64,000 nt of DNA from positions 45,707,629-45,771,628 of the forward strand of contig NC_133165.1 in assembly GCF_040802235.1 (NCBI RefSeq), in the 5' to 3' direction. Position 1 is the first letter of the stretch; each line of letters opens with the position of its first letter. A program made the position numbers and the translations under genes. Shown here one piece after another: positions 34,041 to 60,964 of the stretch. The notes beneath the pieces were generated by a model, which made no database searches, was not told the origin of the DNA, and saw only the letters and a list, made by a program, of their open reading frames with translations. The DNA comes from Manis javanica (lineage: Eukaryota > Chordata > Mammalia > Pholidota > Manidae).

Positions 34041-34375
34041 CAGAAGGCAAAGGGAGCCCAGTGATTGGCGAGGCTTCACACCTCTCCCACTGGGTGCGGG
34101 GACTCCCAGGGTTTGCACAGAGCGCGGGCTACAACGCTTCGGTGACCCCCGTGCGCGCATGCGTCCTCTGCCAGGGAACCCTTATCCTTGAAGGACCCAG
34201 AGGCGAACCCTTAGAGGGCGGGATAGTTGTGGGCCGGGGCTTCCGGCGGTGAGGAGCTGGGATTGGTGAAGCCTAGGAGAGGGGGCGGGGCACAAGGAAA
34301 TTCAAATGGGAGAGGCGGTTCAAAGGAGGGCGTGGAGTGGACGCGGGGGTCACCGTGCAGCTGAGGCGACGCGAG
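34040..34375 (+). promoter_or_regulatory. KIF22: KIF22 CpG-island promoter with CCAAT and CHR motifs
   Basis: The block is CpG-rich. It holds two inverted CCAAT boxes (ATTGG near 34063 and at 34262-34266), a GC box GGGGGCGGGG at 34281-34290, an NRF1-like GCGCGCATGCG near 34153, and two TTCAAA words at 34301-34306 and 34319-34324. TTCAAA is the reverse complement of the cell-cycle homology region TTTGAA. NF-Y sites followed about 35-40 bp later by a CHR are the known arrangement of G2/M genes repressed by DREAM and activated by B-MYB-MuvB, which suits a mitotic kinesin. Confidence 0.65.
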
Positions 34376-47735
<13,360 letters not shown>

Positions 47736-47810
47736 TTTCCAGCTCCTCTCCTGACTCTGCCGCGTTGTTGTTTTTCTTTTTTAAATCCACGGATAACCGC
47801 TTGTCATGTA

Positions 47811-47816
47811 AATACA
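47811..47816 (+). promoter_or_regulatory. KIF22: KIF22 poly(A) signal, AATACA variant
   Basis: No AATAAA lies between the stop codon and the MAZ promoter. AATACA, a known minor hexamer variant, sits 76 bases after the stop. The 3' UTR would thus be only about 100 bases, which fits the tight spacing to MAZ. Confidence 0.55.
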
Positions 47817-47899
47817 GTATTTACTCCTATGCTTCAGCCTGATTCTTGAGACTCCGGGGCGGGGCCAAGGCAGAATTGCCCTTGGGAAGGCCCACACAA

Positions 47900-48580
47900 C
47901 CTACAGGCTAACTTCTTGGGGCGCCATCTTTGGGAAAACACGAAGCAGCGCAGGATTGTAAATAAACCATTGGAGTGGGGAGGGGGTAAAAAACGGTGGC
48001 CGAAAGGAAACAAAAAGCTAACGTGAAAGTTCGAGGACGACGACCGTTGAGGGCACGCGCTTAGTTTAGCTCCGCCTCATCCGTACCCCCGACGCGCGCT
48101 CCCCTATTCTCCCGCTCAGCAACGACAGCGGTATTTTGCGCGTGCGCGCGAAATAACGGCCGGTGGAGGGGTGTGGAATCTCAGGGGGGCGGTGAAGAGA
48201 AGCTGCACTGTCTCCGCGCGCCCACCACCTGCGCCTTCGTCAGCCAATCAGCGACCATCTCAGGGGTCTCGCGCTCGGGGCGACTCGGGCTGCTGGGTGG
48301 CTCCCCCGTCCCTCCTCCCACCAGAGTCCTTCTCGTACCTCCCTCCTCCCGCTGGCCTCGCGCGCTCGCGCTTGCGCTCGCGCCCGCTCCAGCCTCTTGT
48401 GTGTCCTCGCGCCCCCCGCCCGCCCTCCCCACGCGCAGTGTGCTCCGCTCCCCCCACCCTCCTCCTCCTTGCCCCCTCCTGCTCGCGGCACACACCTCCT
48501 CCCTGGGTTCCCCCTCCCCCACAGCCACCTCCTACTCCTCCCGCCCCAGGGTGAGCGCAAGCTACCTCCCTCCCTCCCTC
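47900..48580 (+). promoter_or_regulatory. MAZ: MAZ CpG-island promoter
   Basis: This is a strong CpG island. It contains a YY1-like CGCCATCTT at 47922-47930, an NRF1-like GCGCGTGCGCGC near 48138, many C-rich blocks (48300-48560) and inverted CCAAT (CCAATCAG near 48244). The absence of a TATA box is usual for housekeeping genes. It precedes both MAZ first exons. Confidence 0.6.
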
Positions 48581-48584
48581 CGCC

Positions 48585-48620
48585 ATGGATCCCGGCAACT
48601 GGAGCAGCTTCATCTTCCAG
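48585..48620 (+). CDS. MAZ: MAZ alternative first coding exon
   Basis: The short exon encodes MDPGNWSSFIFQ and ends at a GT donor (48621). It joins in frame to the internal acceptor CCACCTCAG at 49224-49232, immediately before GGTCACGCCC, giving FQ-GHAQNPLQ. A human MAZ isoform begins the same way with one residue different, from memory. It would replace residues 1-35 of the standard protein. Confidence 0.75.
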
Positions 48621-48766
48621 GTAACAACCCCCTCCCCCCGCCCCACTTCCCACACCCCTTCCCGTCCGCCCTCCCTCCCGTCCCAACCCCCCACTCCGCG
48701 CACCCGGTGCGCGCGCAGCTGTCCCCCTCCCTCCCTCACGCCCTCCCCGAGGCGCCGGCTGGGCGA

Positions 48767-48800
48767 GAGCGCGCGCGGAAGCGCGCGCGCGCGTGCGGCG
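48767..48800. repeat. Alternating CG tract
   Basis: About 30 bases of GC/GCGT alternation, broken once by GGAA, lie in intron 1 of the alternative MAZ transcript. Alternating purine-pyrimidine runs of this kind can adopt Z-DNA. Confidence 0.75.
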
Positions 48801-49126
48801 GGGGCCGAAACAGCTCCCTCGCTCCCCCCACCCCGCCCCGTCAGGCTCCAGCAGGGGCCGCCGCCGCTCGGGCCCCCGCCCTCCGACCCCGACCCCCAGC
48901 CCCGCGGGGCCTCTCGCCCCCACCCAGGGGGCGTCGCCGCCGCGCTCCGCCAGGCGCCCTCCTTCTTCCCGCCGGCCGGGTTGCGCGGGCGGCGGCGCGG
49001 CCCGCGGGCCATGCGTTCGGCGCGGCCCAGCCCGGCCGGCCGGGGGCGGCTCCCCGAGCCCGGGCCCCGTGCGGCCCGCGCCCCCGGCCCCCGTTGAGCC
49101 CCGGGGGCACCGCCGTGACCGAGGCC

Positions 49127-52100
49127 ATGTTCCCCGTGTTCCCTTGCACGCTGTTGGCCCCCCCCTTCCCCGTGCTGGGCCTGGACTCCCGGGGGGTGGG
49201 CGGCCTCATGAACTCCTTCCCGCCACCTCAGGGTCACGCCCAGAACCCCCTGCAGGTCGGGGCTGAGCTCCAGTCCCGCTTCTTTGCCTCCCAGGGCTGC
49301 GCCCAGAGTCCATTCCAGGTGAGTAGGGGCCGGCCGTGGCGGGCCGGGAGGGCGCCGACCCGCGGCCGCGGCCCACACGGCGCCTTGTCTTCGCAGGCCG
49401 CGCCGGCGCCCCCACCCACGCCCCAGGCTCCGGCGGCCGAGCCCCTCCAGGTGGACTTGCTCCCGGTTCTTGCCGCCGCCCAAGAGTCTGCCGCGGCCGC
49501 CGCGGCAGCAGCTGCCGCCGCCGCCGCCGCCGTTGCTGCTGCGCCCCCGACCCCGGCCGCCGCCTCCACAGTGGACACAGCGGCTTTGAAGCAGCCCCCA
49601 GCTCCCCCTCCGCCGCCCCCGCCGGTGTCGGCGCCAGCTGCCGAGGCCGCGCCCCCTGTGTCTGCCGCCACCATCGCTGCAGCCGCGGCCACTGCCGTCG
49701 TAGTCCCAACCTCGACGGTCGCCGTGGCCCCTGTTGCTTCTGCCTTGGAGAAGAAGACAAAGAGTAAGGGGCCCTACATCTGTGCTCTTTGCGCCAAGGA
49801 GTTCAAGAACGGCTACAACCTTCGGAGGCACGAGGCTATCCACACGGGAGCCAAGGCCGGCCGGGTTCCCACCGGTGCTATGAAGATGCCCACCATGGTG
49901 CCCCTGAGCCTCCTGAGTGTACCCCAGCTGAGCAGCGCCAGCGGGGGAGGGGGAGAAGCGGGTGCCAGCAGCGGAGGAGCCGCAGTGGCCCCAGGTGGCC
50001 TGGTGACCACGACCGCCTCCGGAAAGCGCATCCGGAAGAACCACGCTTGTGAGATGTGTGGCAAGGCTTTCCGCGACGTCTACCACCTGAACCGACACAA
50101 GCTGTCGCACTCGGACGAGAAGCCCTACCAGTGCCCGGTGTGCCAGCAGCGCTTCAAGCGCAAGGACCGCATGAGCTACCATGTGCGCTCACATGACGGC
50201 GCTGTGCACAAGCCCTACAACTGCTCCCACTGTGGCAAGAGCTTCTCCCGGTGTGCACGGGGCCTCCGCCACCGTGGGGCGGGAGGGACAGCAATGGAGA
50301 TGGCCTGGCCTTGGCTGGTGGGGTGGGAGAAGGTTTCTGAGGATGGCAACCGGGAACCACTCCCAGGGAGGGAGGGAGGAAAGCCTCTCCTGGTTACCAG
50401 GGAGCCGGGGGTGGTACTTAGCAGAGGAAGTGGGTCTTTCTGTTGAAGGGAAGTTTGGCGTGGGAGGAGGACTAGCCTGCCTTGCGTCAGGGGAGGGATT
50501 TCCAGCCTAACTAGGACTCGTAGGCCAGAAGGCCAGAGCTCGGGAGGAAATGCAGGGACCTTTGGAAAGGCCTGCTGTATACTAAGGCAGATTTGGGGGC
50601 ATCTCCACACCCCAGGACCCTAACCCCAACCCCAACGTATTCCCAGGCCGGATCACCTCAACAGTCACGTCAGACAAGTGCACTCAACAGAGCGGCCCTT
50701 CAAATGTGAGGTAGGAAGTCGTCTCCTGTCCTGGTTTTCATGATTTTGAACCTCATTGTAGCTGTCTGAGTTCAGCCTCTCAGATCCCCTTTTTCTCTCT
50801 CTTTTTGTTTTTTCACTCCATTTTCTCATCCCTCCTTAAGGTCTTGTCATTTCATTCCCATTTCCTACAGATCAAAGATCCCCAAGGCTCTGGTTCCTTT
50901 AGCCTCTTGCCCCCCTCTCCCCACCTGCTAAAGCTTTAACTCTCCTGACACCCCTCACTCCCCTCCCGCTTCCCCAGAAATGTGAGGCAGCTTTTGCTAC
51001 GAAGGATCGACTGCGGGCGCACACAGTACGACACGAGGAGAAGGTTCCATGTCATGTGTGTGGCAAGATGCTGAGCTCGGCTTATATTTCGGACCACATG
51101 AAGGTGCACAGCCAGGGCCCTCACCATGTCTGTGAGCTCTGCAACAAAGGTACGTGCTGAGGAATGCTGGGAGGGCCTGGGACAAAGGGTGGGAACAAAG
51201 CCAGAGGCCTTTCCACAGATGTGGGTTAAAGGCGCTGTAGCTAAGGGCTTATGGCATCTAGAGCACATTAGGAAGCAAATGAAGCAGCACTGGGATGACT
51301 GAACATCATTAAGTTCTAAGAGGTCATGGCCGGAGATGGACCTGCCAGAAAGACATGACTTCTGGGTGTGTGTGGGGACAGTGGGAGTGAGACATGGTTG
51401 CTCTGGGGAAGGTGTGGTCAAGAGAGCTAGTTGCCACTGGTCAGAAGGCAGAATCACAGCTACGCAGCCACAAGTTCTCATCTTCGGCTCCTGGGGCAAG
51501 TGGAGTACATCAACAGGTGTTTAACAAGCACACACAGTGCCCCAGTAGCAAAGAAGCTGCTTTTAGACAGATCCACATTCACCGAGTACCGGGCTAAGAT
51601 CGTATGGGGTACTGGAGGGAGGGGACACAGCCGTCTGAGGGTAAGCCCTTCAAGTGGCTAGGAATCAGTGTCCTGTCACCCCAGGAGAGAGTCCCCTGCC
51701 ACGGAGAATGGGCTCTGTGGGTACCAAGGCCAAGAGGCTGACACCACTCAAGCAGGTCCCAAGCTCAGGGCAGGGCTCTGCCGCAGCAGAGTAGTTGGCC
51801 CCAGGCTACCAAGGATGTGGTGGGAGGAGGACAAGGCCATCTGAGGAGGGTGTCCCCAGCCTAGGAGAACAGCCCCGTCTCTGGGGTCTCCGCCTGGCTG
51901 ACCCCCACCCCCCCAATCCCAATCCACCCCCCCCAATAGGCTTCACCACGGCAGCATACCTGCGCATCCACGCGGTGAAGGACCACGGGCTCCAGGCCCC
52001 GCGGGCTGACCGCATCCTGTGCAAGCTGTGCAGCGTGCACTGCAAGACCCCTGCCCAGCTGGCCGGCCACATGCAGACCCATCTGGGGGGGGCCGCCCCC

Positions 52101-52607
52101 CCTGTCCCGGGAGATGCCCCCCAGCCACAGTCCACCTGCTGAGGGGGACCCCTGCACCCACCAGGCAAGGCGTGGGGCAATGGCTGGGGGGGTGGGATGG
52201 GGGGGTGGGACGACGGGACTCAAAGGGCCCAATAGGGGATCTCAGGAAGGCGCCAGGGATACCCATCTATCACTCAAGTTAGGAACACTTCTGGGGACAG
52301 GGAGGGCCCTTCAGAAGAACTGGATAAAGATGCAGGCCAGAGACTGGGGACCAAATAGGAAGTAAGCAACGGCTGTGTCCCAAGGGAGGGATGGCTCTTG
52401 CCATTCAGATTGTGCTGTGATCTGGTGTTTCTCACTGCAGGTACCGGTGAGGTTTGTCCAATGGCGGCAGCGGCGGCGGCGGCGGCGGCGGCAGCAGCAG
52501 CAGCAGCAGCAGCAGTGGTGGCGGCCCCTCCCACAGCTGTGGGCTCCCTCTCGGGGGCCGAGGGGGTGCCCGTGAGCTCTCAGCCACTTCCCTCCCAGCC
52601 CTGGTGA
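49127..52607 (+). CDS. MAZ: MYC-associated zinc finger protein
   Basis: Nuclear C2H2 zinc-finger factor that binds G-rich sites (GGGAGGG type), regulates promoters and assists CTCF at insulators. The main form is 482 aa (human remembered as 477) from exons 49127-49318, 49397-50250, 50647-50710, 50978-51149 and 52441-52607; donors and acceptors are GT/AG and phases join. The N-terminal half is Ala/Pro-rich with a poly-Ala run near residues 104-120. C2H2 fingers start near residues 191, 280, 308, 338, 367 and 394. The last exon gives a second poly-Ala run of about 17 residues (GCG/GCA codons at 52464-52514) and ends SQPLPSQPW. An alternative last exon at 51940-52142 gives a seventh finger. Very GC-rich exon 2 creates long antisense open frames that I do not call genes. 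Confidence 0.97.
51940..52142 (+). CDS. MAZ: MAZ alternative last exon (seventh zinc finger)
   Basis: The acceptor CCCAATAG precedes 51940. Phase 1 matches the end of exon 4, so GFTTAAYLRIHAVKDH completes a C2H2 finger beginning CELCNK in exon 4, followed by a second C-X2-C...H group (CKLCSVHC...HMQTH). Stop TGA is at 52140-52142, giving a 494-aa form (human counterpart remembered as 493). Use of this exon and of the exon at 52441 should be mutually exclusive. Confidence 0.85.
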
Positions 52608-53521
52608 GCTCCAGGTTGGTGGGGGGAGAGGGGAGAATGGAGGAAAGTCCCTTGATACCATCTCCTCTTCCCCTCTTTTCCCACCAACTCCTCACTACTT
52701 ACCCCATCACCAAGGCGCCTCCAGAAGGAAAGGAGGAAAAAATGTTTTCTTAGGGGAATTCGCTAGGTTTTAATGATTTGTTTCTCCTGCTCCTCTCTTC
52801 TCCCTTTCAGACCTGACCCCACACACACCTGTCCCCTCAGTTGTGTTGAAACCCCTGGACAGTGGGCAGGGGTGGCAGAGGACAGGAGTGGCTATAGCCC
52901 TCATGCCCTCTCCTCTCTGTAAGCCCCTGCCCTGCCCTTCTGGGGATTTGTGAGCCTTCTCCCTTGATGGTCCTTCTTGATCTCCTCCTTCCAGTCCCTC
53001 CCCACCCCCACTACTGTCTGCTGCCCCTCCTGGGGAGTTGGTGCTTTTTTTTTCCAGGGGGAGGGAGGAGAGGAAGGAGGGGAATCAAAGATTCCCTCCC
53101 AAAGGGAAAGGTGAGATTTGAGAAGGGGCAGAAATAAGGAAGGCAAAGTTTGTACCTTCATAAGGTGAGGTTGTTCAAGGTCAGGCCCTGAACATCCTAC
53201 TTGAGAATCCGTCAGGGGAAAACAAGTCAAGGGGAGCAAAAGGAGGAGCCACTAGGGCCAGAGGCAGGATGAGAGATGGACTCTTAGGGAGCCAGGGTAA
53301 ATGAGGGGGATCCAGGGACTAGAGGTGCTTCCTGGGAGTGGGGGGAATGCAGCTGCAGTGTATCCCACTTCCCTCTTCCATCCCAGCTCCAGCCTTGGCC
53401 TTTTCTTTTCATCCTCCTCTCCCACGACAGAAGCTGTGGCTCTGGCCATGTCATCGTGTTCCTGTGTCCCCTGCATGTTCCCCTCCCTTCACCCCCCCCT
53501 TTTCTGCGCGGACCCGATTAC

Positions 53522-53538
53522 AATAAATTTTAAATAAA
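53522..53538 (+). promoter_or_regulatory. MAZ: MAZ poly(A) signals
   Basis: AATAAA occurs at 53522-53527 and again at 53533-53538, about 0.9 kb after the stop codon. The 3' UTR (52608 to about 53555) contains no other strong signal. Confidence 0.85.
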
Positions 53539-53555
53539 AACCTGTCTGTGACTCG

Positions 53556-54540
53556 ATTGAAAATGAATTGCTCTTACCAGGCCCCCAGTTCCCCGCCTCC
53601 AAGGGGCTTCTACTTGCACCTCCTGTCAGTCCCAGTTGCCCTGCCCAGCTTTGGGGCCCTGGCTCCTCCCCAGAGGCAGCATCAGTGGCTGCAGCCGGAT
53701 TCAGGGTCAGGGTACGGTGGCCGTGGAGAGCAAGTTCCAGGACCCCCCAGGTCTCTGGGGAATACTCAACCTGGACAGGCCCAGAATAGCCACTGGAGGT
53801 TTGAAGAAGCCTGGGTGAGAAATCCAAATGGGCTTGCTGGACATAAGATGCTTCTCACCCCCATCCATACCCACTACCTGCTGCTCAGTCCCCACCCAAA
53901 TACCTGTGCATCCCTAAGGCTCTGAGGTGGTGGTGGTGGATGTTGCTGCAGGAAGGCTAGGGGAGTCTGAGCCCTAGAACGGAGCAGTGAGGTCCGGAAT
54001 AGAAACTGCACTTGTCCGTTTCATTCTTGGCACCTTCCACCCTGCGCTTACTCGGGCTCCTCCGCCCCAGCCCCCTCCTACTATTCCAGATTGCCCTTGC
54101 AGCCTTGGCCTTGCCGCTTGGAATCCCCTTTCCAGTCCTGGCTTCTTCCCTTCCAGGGACCTTTTCTTGAACTTTACAGTATCCATTTCTGCTGCTACTT
54201 CCTTGGAGGTAGGGGGACTTCCTGTTCTGTAGGCTCTCCTGTGAAACCCCACCATACTTATGTGCAGCCCCCCAAGATTTGCCTCCCTTCTCTTTGCTTG
54301 TCGGGGTGCCTCCACCCATCCTGCCTGTCTCTGGTTCTGTCTCCTCGCAGACCCCTCCGTTTCCTCCAAATCCTGCGTCTGCCAGGACCCCCGGTGACCG
54401 TTGGCGTGAGGGGCCCGGGGCTTGGGAATGGGGCACCCCTTGGAGGCGCGCGTGAGAAGGGACAGGGAGGGGGTATGAGCGGACCCCCGGCAGGTTGCCC
54501 GGGTAACGCGGGGCCTGGCACGCAAGGCTCCCTCCCGGTG
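53556..54540. other. MAZ-PRRT2 spacer
   Basis: No exon is recognised. The left part is ordinary single-copy DNA; GC content rises from 54360 toward the PRRT2 promoter. Confidence 0.5.
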
Positions 54541-54742
54541 AGGAGCGGCGGGAGGCGTGCAAGGGGCGGGGGCGGCGTGCGTTGGCGGCGGCGGCGCGTA
54601 GGGGAGGGGTGGGGACCTGAGAGGAGGGGAAACCCGCCGCCTCCCTCCCTCGCTCGCTCGCTGACTCGCTCCCTCCCTGCTGCGGCTGCTGCAACGCAGC
54701 GGTGGCGGCAGCAGCGGGAGCAGTCTGGAGGCCGACGTCGAG
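54541..54742 (+). promoter_or_regulatory. PRRT2: PRRT2 promoter and non-coding exon 1
   Basis: The block is GC-rich with GGGGCGGGGGCGG near 54563, a CTCGCTCGCTCGCTGACTCG run at about 54650-54670, and GCTGCTGC/GGCGGCAGCAGC triplets. The putative 5' UTR exon ends at 54742 before a GT donor (GAG then GTGAGA). It would splice to the acceptor CTCTTTCAG before 55425. The transcription start is not fixed by sequence. Confidence 0.6.
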
Positions 54743-55489
54743 GTGAGACGGGGATGGACTGAGGCCGAGGGTGGGATACGCGCACGGACAGACGACGGGC
54801 TCCTAGAGGGCTGCATAAGCATGCGGGCGCCTGGCGGACTGGTTGATGGTGCTGGGCGGGCCACGCCAGTGGGAGAGGTGGCGCCGGTCCCGCGGGGGTG
54901 AGGGAATCCCTGGGCGAGGGTCTGAGAAGGGGCTCAGAGGAGATATCAGGCCCTCCCAGGGAGGGGCAGGGGCGTCTGCATGCCCAACACACAGCAAGAA
55001 AACCGCACCGGCTGGGCGCCCAGGGAGAGGGGAGGATGCAGAGGGAGTGGAATGTGAGTATCGAGTCATTTGCCCAGTCTGCCTGTCGGAGTGAACGAGT
55101 GTTTATACAGCTTGTTGATTTGGGGGTGCTGGGGCATCTTATGGGATCTGAGTATGGGTATTGTTGGGTGAACCCAGGAAGAGACCACGGGAGGGTCCTG
55201 TTTACAAAAGGGTTTATCTTCCCAGGGCTCTCCTAGTGGAAGACTGAGCAGAGCACCCCTCCCCTCCCCAGACTGTCCCACCCAAGGCAAAGGAAACCCC
55301 AACTTTTCTTCCTCTTCCCAGAGGCAACCCAAGGCTGGCCCTGTGACAGGAGCATAGCCCTCTTGAGCTGTAGTGCTGAGAGCCACCTCTTCCCTCCTCA
55401 TACCAAGACTGTCTCCTCTTTCAGGATTTGCTGCTGTCTCTGCTGCTCTAACCTCCCCACAGAGGCCCTCTCCCTGTTCCCATCTCAAG

Positions 55490-57074
<1,585 letters not shown>

Positions 57075-57284
57075 GGGGCTCTGCCCTGCATTCCAAGAGT
57101 TTTCTTCCTGTTGGGAGCTGCCTTGGGCCCATCCTCCCCAGGAGGAGCCTAATTGATGGCCCAGGCCTGCACCCAAGGGGACCAAGGGAGCCTGGGCGGC
57201 CTTGTTTACAGCTTCTTTCCTGTTCCTGCATCCTGCCAGGCTCCTCTGCCAACATAGGCCTCCCATTTCCCTGCACTGTTTCCA

Positions 57285-57475
57285 ACCTTCCTGCACTTCT
57301 GCCTGCATTCCGTCCAGCCTCTTGGCCTCCCATCCCTGCACTTCTGGAAACCTCCTGCACTTCTGGAAACTTCCTTGAACATCTTCCAAACTCTGTTCTC
57401 AGCCCCCTTGCATCTCTCCCAGCCTTCCTGCACTTCTTCCAATGCCCTGAATTCCCTGCACTTCAACTCTGGTGT
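57285..57475 (+). repeat. PRRT2: Degenerate CCTGCACTT repeats in PRRT2 3' UTR
   Basis: The word CCTGCACTTCT or a near variant recurs about six times (near 57291, 57334, 57354, 57428, 57454), together with TGGAAAC and CTTCC linkers. It looks like a decayed short tandem repeat in the 3' UTR. Confidence 0.6.
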
Positions 57476-58247
57476 CCCCCTCCCAACTTTCATTGTCTTG
57501 GCATATTCCCCCATTCCTTTCTTCCTTCTCTCCTTTATAATTTCCCCTTCCCTCTCCTCATGCTCCACCACTTTCTTCTTCTGCCTCATCTTCCCTCAGC
57601 TACCTTTCCTCCTCTCCTCAGGATCCTCTCCCCCATCCTCCTGCCACTGTTTATTCTTCAAAAATTCCAGCACTTAGATAAGACGGGGAGGGAGCGGTGT
57701 AAGGAGAGGGCTCCCTAGCCCAGGGCTCCGACTGTTCTCCGACTGTCCAGACGTCCCCCGGGCGCCTCAGGGTCGCACTGCCGGCAAGCCAGGCAGGCCT
57801 CTTTGGGGGACTTAGGCAGGGGTGGCGAGCACTGTTTCAAACAGCACTGGGAGAAGGGAGGGCGGCGACTGCTGCCGCTCCCTGGTCAGGCCAGTGGACT
57901 TGCCCTACCTGGGCTTCTTAAACCAGTCAACGAGTTTATAAAGGCAGCGGGGCTGTGGTCACGTGCTTTGTAACAAAAGAACCCCCAAAATAGGACCAAA
58001 GCTCTCAGCTGCAGGGAGCGAGGGAGGGGTGGGAGCTCTATAATTACTCTCTAAAAGATCGAGGGAGGTTTGTCGCACCCAACAGTCCGCTGGGGAGGCG
58101 GGGATCCAGCTATGACGCGATTCGAAGGTCTTTGTTTTCTAAAAAAAAGTGTGGGGAAAAAAACTAAAAAGTCTTAAAAAAAAAAAAGGATACATCAAAC
58201 TGATTACCCCTTTTTGTATGCCGGATGCTGCATGAGTCTGAAACGTC

Positions 58248-58253
58248 AATAAA
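58248..58253 (+). promoter_or_regulatory. PRRT2: PRRT2 poly(A) signal
   Basis: AATAAA lies about 1.17 kb after the stop codon. The 3' UTR (57075 to about 58270) contains C/T-rich stretches with repeated CCTGCACTTCTG-like words at 57290-57470 and an A-rich run at 58140-58190. Confidence 0.85.
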
Positions 58254-58289
58254 CGGAGACTGCATGAGACTCGCCTCCACTCTTAGTTG

Positions 58290-58620
58290 GTCCTTAACAT
58301 CCGTCTGCTGTGGGTTCTGGTATCGCCGCCGTTACAGAAGAATTGCGGGGCGACGTGCGCATGCCCCTCCTAGGTCTCCATCTTTACTGTGGGCAGAAGC
58401 CTAGTGTGCCAAGCCTACCTGCGCATGTGCAAGCCTCTCTTGCTTACCTCTTCCAAGTAGTTCTGATTAGAGTGGCGCTTCTCGCGCCATCTCTGTGCGC
58501 CTGCGTACTGTGGCTCTGCGCAGCCCGGGAGGCGGGTCGTAGTTGCGGGAGGGTACGGCGACTGAGGAGGCAGAACTGCGAGGTGTGGGGAGAGGGCGCT
58601 GCGTAGTGTGGAGAGGGGCG
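58290..58620 (+). promoter_or_regulatory. PAGR1: PAGR1 promoter with NRF1-like sites
   Basis: Three NRF1-type words, GTGCGCATGCCC near 58355, CTGCGCATGTGC near 58420 and GTGCGCCTGCGT near 58496, lie within 150 bp just after the PRRT2 poly(A) signal. There is no TATA box. Transcription probably starts between 58500 and 58620, leaving a 5' UTR of a few hundred bases before the ATG at 58844. Confidence 0.55.
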
Positions 58621-58843
58621 GTGTGAAGGTGAGAAGAACGGTTAAGCAGCTCTCCGGCCGGGGACTAAGCGCCTCCTCCTGGGGACAGACTATCTGGTTG
58701 CAGGGGCCGCGCTCTTGGAGCCTGATTGGTTGAAGAGACATTCTCAAACCCCTGGGGAACCCAAGCCGCTGTGGGGCAGGGGACCCCCTCCTCGGTTTAG
58801 TACTTCTACGCCTCTTATCACAGGGCCCTTTCCCTAGTGGCCT

Positions 58844-60754
<1,911 letters not shown>

Positions 60755-60941
60755 CTGCTGCTGCCCTAACCCTTAAGATGCAGAGCATGTCCCTGGGCCT
60801 TGTCCTGCCCTTCCTAATCCAGGGCACTGAGAAACCTGGGAAGAGGAGAGAAACTCCAAGCTCCCAACACAGTACCTTGCCAGAAAGAGAGTATGTGTGT
60901 GTGTGTGCTGTTGAACATCTGTTTGGATTTTCTGAATCTAA

Positions 60942-60947
60942 AATAAA
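60942..60947 (+). promoter_or_regulatory. PAGR1: PAGR1 poly(A) signal
   Basis: AATAAA in TCTAAAATAAAAAATAC lies 188 bases after the stop codon, giving a short 3' UTR that includes a small (GT)n run near 60896-60907. Confidence 0.85.
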
Positions 60948-60964
60948 AAATACAAAGTTCTCGT

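Noticed and set aside
48260-50182. A 640-codon open frame antisense to MAZ
   Set aside because: It is the complement of GC-rich, Ala/Pro-coding MAZ exon and promoter sequence, where stops are rare. The product is low-complexity Gly/Arg and crosses MAZ introns; there is no independent gene evidence.
48173-50446. One 757-codon plus-strand open frame across the MAZ promoter and exons
   Set aside because: It is in the MAZ frame from 49127 but continues upstream through promoter sequence and reads through the introns at 49319-49396 and after 50250. The spliced model with conserved boundaries explains the region better.
53957-54864. Antisense frames of 245-296 codons upstream of PRRT2
   Set aside because: They are GC-driven open frames with Arg/Pro/Ser-rich content, with no motif and no splice or promoter logic.
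55373-55489. Upstream in-frame ATG for PRRT2
   Set aside because: It lies before the acceptor AG at 55424, hence in intron 1. The first ATG in the exon, at 55490, matches the known protein start.
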